DNA of 14,288 nucleotides from CAUZEO01 sp963578625 (GTDB lineage: Bacteria > Verrucomicrobiota > Kiritimatiellia > SLOV01). The number at the start of each line of letters is the position of its first letter. Positions within the stretch are counted from its first letter, which is position 1. The notes under the pieces were generated by a model, which was not told the DNA's origin, made no database searches, and saw nothing but the letters and a program-made list of their open reading frames with translations. The stretch lies in contig CAUZEO010000111.1 of the NCBI GenBank assembly GCA_963578625.1, positions 1 to 14,288 of the forward strand, written 5' to 3'. Below, in pieces: positions 12,854-14,288 of the stretch. The position numbers and the translations under genes were made by a program.

Positions 12854-14080
12854 ATGAACGAAAAGGGCAGCCCCGGGGTTTTCTATGGGTACAGGATCGT
12901 CATCGCATGCTTCCTCTTCCAGGGAGTAGGGATCGGGTCGTACATCTCTTTCGGCGTCTTTTTCAAACCCCTGCTCACGGAATTCGGTTGGTCCAGGGCC
13001 ACCGTTTCCGGTGCCGCTTCCCTGGCCTTCCTTCTCATGGGAGCCCTTGGCATCGTAGTGGGGATCCTGAACGATCGGTTCGGCCCCAGAATGCTCATGG
13101 TGGTCACCGGGCTTTTCTACAGTACCGGGTACTGCCTTCTTTCCCGGGTTCACTCCGTGTGGGAGCTGTACCTTTTCTTCGGATTGGTAGTGGGAATCGG
13201 GCTGAGTTCCATCGACATCATCGCACTGACCACGACGGCCCGGTGGTTTGTTCGACGTCGAGGAGCCATGACGGGTTTTGTGAAGGTCGGGACCGGTGCG
13301 GGACAGTTAATCATGCCGCTTACGGCCAGCCTGCTCATCCTGCACTATGGATGGCGCAATGCCTCATGGATCGTCGGACTCATCGCCCTCCTCTTCATTG
13401 TGGGGCCGGGACTGGTCCTGCGCAGAGATCCCGGCCGGATGGGATTCTTTCCTGACGGAGACAGTGGACCCGGAAAACCTCACTCGGGGAAATCCGGTGA
13501 GGGTCCTTCCGTCAGGGAAGCCATGCGAACCCGTCAGTTTTGTGCGGTGTGTTTGCTAAACTTCCTGATGGTGGGTTGCCTCATGACCGTGATGGTTCAC
13601 ATCGTGCCCCATGCTCAGGACACCGGGCTGGATCCAATCAAGGCGGCAGGCATCCTCTCGGCCATCGGCGGTGTGAGCATGGCGGGGCGATTTCTATCCG
13701 GTCTGGCCATCGACAGGTTCGGCAACACGAAGACCATCCTGGTGTGCTTCGCTTTTCTGATTTGTAGTCTTCTGTGGCTGAGGATCGCAGGGGAATTGTG
13801 GATGCTTTACCTGTTCGCGATAATCTACGGTTTGGCTCACGGGGGATTCTTCACCTTTATTTCTCCGCTCGTGGCCGGGCTGTTCGGTGTCGGTTCCCAC
13901 GGTGTTCTCATCGGAATCGTGGTCTTCGTCGGGACCGCCGGCGGCGCCTTCGGTCCCGTGCTGGCAGGGTACCTTTTTGACCGGGCGCTGAGCTACCAGC
14001 CCGTCTTCCTGCTTCTGATCGGCGTCGCCCTGGCCGGGCTTGCGCTCACCCCATTTCTAAAACCCGCCGCGCGCTCTTGA
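12854..14080 (+). CDS. MFS transporter, oxalate/formate antiporter-like (OFA / monocarboxylate type)
   Basis: A 408-residue inner-membrane protein with about 12 hydrophobic spans in two halves, divided by a hydrophilic loop near residues 190-225 (GPGKPHSGKSGEG). The start FYGYRIVIACFLFQGVGIG and GVFFKPLLTEFGWSRATVSG (34-53) are hallmarks of the OFA and monocarboxylate-porter branch. Loop 2-3 has GILNDRFGPR (70-79, motif A), repeated in the second half as GLAIDRFGNTK. ARWFVRRRGAMTG (129-141) fits the loop after span 4. Relatives carry small carboxylates such as oxalate, formate or other monocarboxylates, usually by antiport or proton symport. It lies 12 bp behind the class V aminotransferase, so it may import that enzyme's substrate or remove its product. 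The Shine-Dalgarno is weak, consistent with translational coupling. Specific cargo is unknown. Confidence 0.9.
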   Translation: MNEKGSPGVFYGYRIVIACFLFQGVGIGSYISFGVFFKPLLTEFGWSRATVSGAASLAFLLMGALGIVVGILNDRFGPRMLMVVTGLFYSTGYCLLSRVHSVWELYLFFGLVVGIGLSSIDIIALTTTARWFVRRRGAMTGFVKVGTGAGQLIMPLTASLLILHYGWRNASWIVGLIALLFIVGPGLVLRRDPGRMGFFPDGDSGPGKPHSGKSGEGPSVREAMRTRQFCAVCLLNFLMVGCLMTVMVHIVPHAQDTGLDPIKAAGILSAIGGVSMAGRFLSGLAIDRFGNTKTILVCFAFLICSLLWLRIAGELWMLYLFAIIYGLAHGGFFTFISPLVAGLFGVGSHGVLIGIVVFVGTAGGAFGPVLAGYLFDRALSYQPVFLLLIGVALAGLALTPFLKPAARS

Positions 14081-14087
14081 TGGGAAC

Positions 14088-14288
14088 TTACCAGGTCAGA
14101 ACAAAATCCGCGGTGACCGAGGCCACGGGCTCCGTGCTGTCGTAGCGCACGTGATCGAACGGCTCGAACCCGCTGTAACTGTCTTCGGTCCACACGACAG
14201 GTGTTTCGTGAATGGATGCGGACAATTCGGCGCCGGTCAGCGTCGGGGCCAGTGTCAACGTGGGGTCGCTGCCGATTCGTGATGTTAT
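14088..14288 (-). CDS. C-terminal fragment of an unrecognised protein (enters from the right edge)
   Basis: An open frame runs from the window edge to a TAA at 14090-14088, giving 66 residues. It ends in ASVTADFVLTW and contains TLTLAPTLTGAEL and HETPVVWTEDSY. The alternating hydrophobic pattern suggests beta strands, perhaps the last strands of a beta-sandwich or propeller domain. I do not recognise the family. Its stop lies only 7 bp from the MFS stop, a tight convergent arrangement. Real coding is likely because the frame is open to the edge and the composition is protein-like, but 66 codons is limited evidence. Confidence 0.5.
   Translation of the reverse strand: MTSRIGSDPTLTLAPTLTGAELSASIHETPVVWTEDSYSGFEPFDHVRYDSTEPVASVTADFVLTW

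Overview
The window reads as an ordinary chromosomal stretch of a moderately GC-rich, environmental heterotrophic bacterium. Nearly every gene is a small-molecule enzyme or transporter: Gfo/Idh/MocA oxidoreductases, aldo/keto reductases, a class III and a class V aminotransferase, a creatininase-family amidohydrolase, a xylose-isomerase-like TIM barrel, a CBM9-like protein, an SDR, a fatty-acid desaturase, and TauE/SafE and OFA-type MFS permeases. This mix, plus short 7-bp-period repeat tracts between genes, resembles Planctomycetes/Verrucomicrobia and neighbouring phyla such as Hydrogenedentes, Latescibacteria or Poribacteria. That placement is an inference from gene content; there is no marker gene here. 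I saw no rRNA, tRNA, CRISPR array, transposase, phage gene or recognisable defence system.

Left part (1-4555, all minus strand). The 5' part of a Gfo/Idh/MocA gene runs off the left edge (205..1). To its right is a compact three-gene operon transcribed leftward: Gfo/Idh/MocA dehydrogenase (4072-2810), class III PLP aminotransferase (2791-1406) and aldo/keto reductase (1375-386), with gaps of 18 and 30 bp. Upstream of it lies a decayed lactonase-like gene (4555-4164) with a frameshift and a lost C-terminal part. The operon order suggests oxidation of a hydroxyl, transamination of the keto group and reduction of an aldehyde or ketone on a sugar or polyol-like compound. The substrate cannot be read from the sequence.

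Middle part, plus strand (4650-7434). Divergent from the operon are a creatininase-family hydrolase, a TauE/SafE-type permease and a second aldo/keto reductase of a different subgroup.

Next (7480-9289, minus strand). An SDR and a membrane fatty-acid desaturase form a probable two-gene unit. A 359-bp divergent intergenic region follows, holding a strong hairpin with a U-tract on the minus strand: either a terminator or a leader attenuator of the SDR.

Right part (9649-14288). There is a xylose-isomerase-like TIM-barrel enzyme (GTG start, strong Shine-Dalgarno), a convergent CBM9-like protein, a class V aminotransferase with a possible twin-arginine leader, and an OFA-like MFS transporter 12 bp behind it. 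The C-terminal 66 codons of an unrecognised protein enter from the right edge on the minus strand.

The main non-gene signal is a set of dispersed tracts of 7-bp period at 333-377, 4608-4628, 10742-10769 and 11526-11546, in otherwise unrelated intergenic positions. Two of them share a longer related core.
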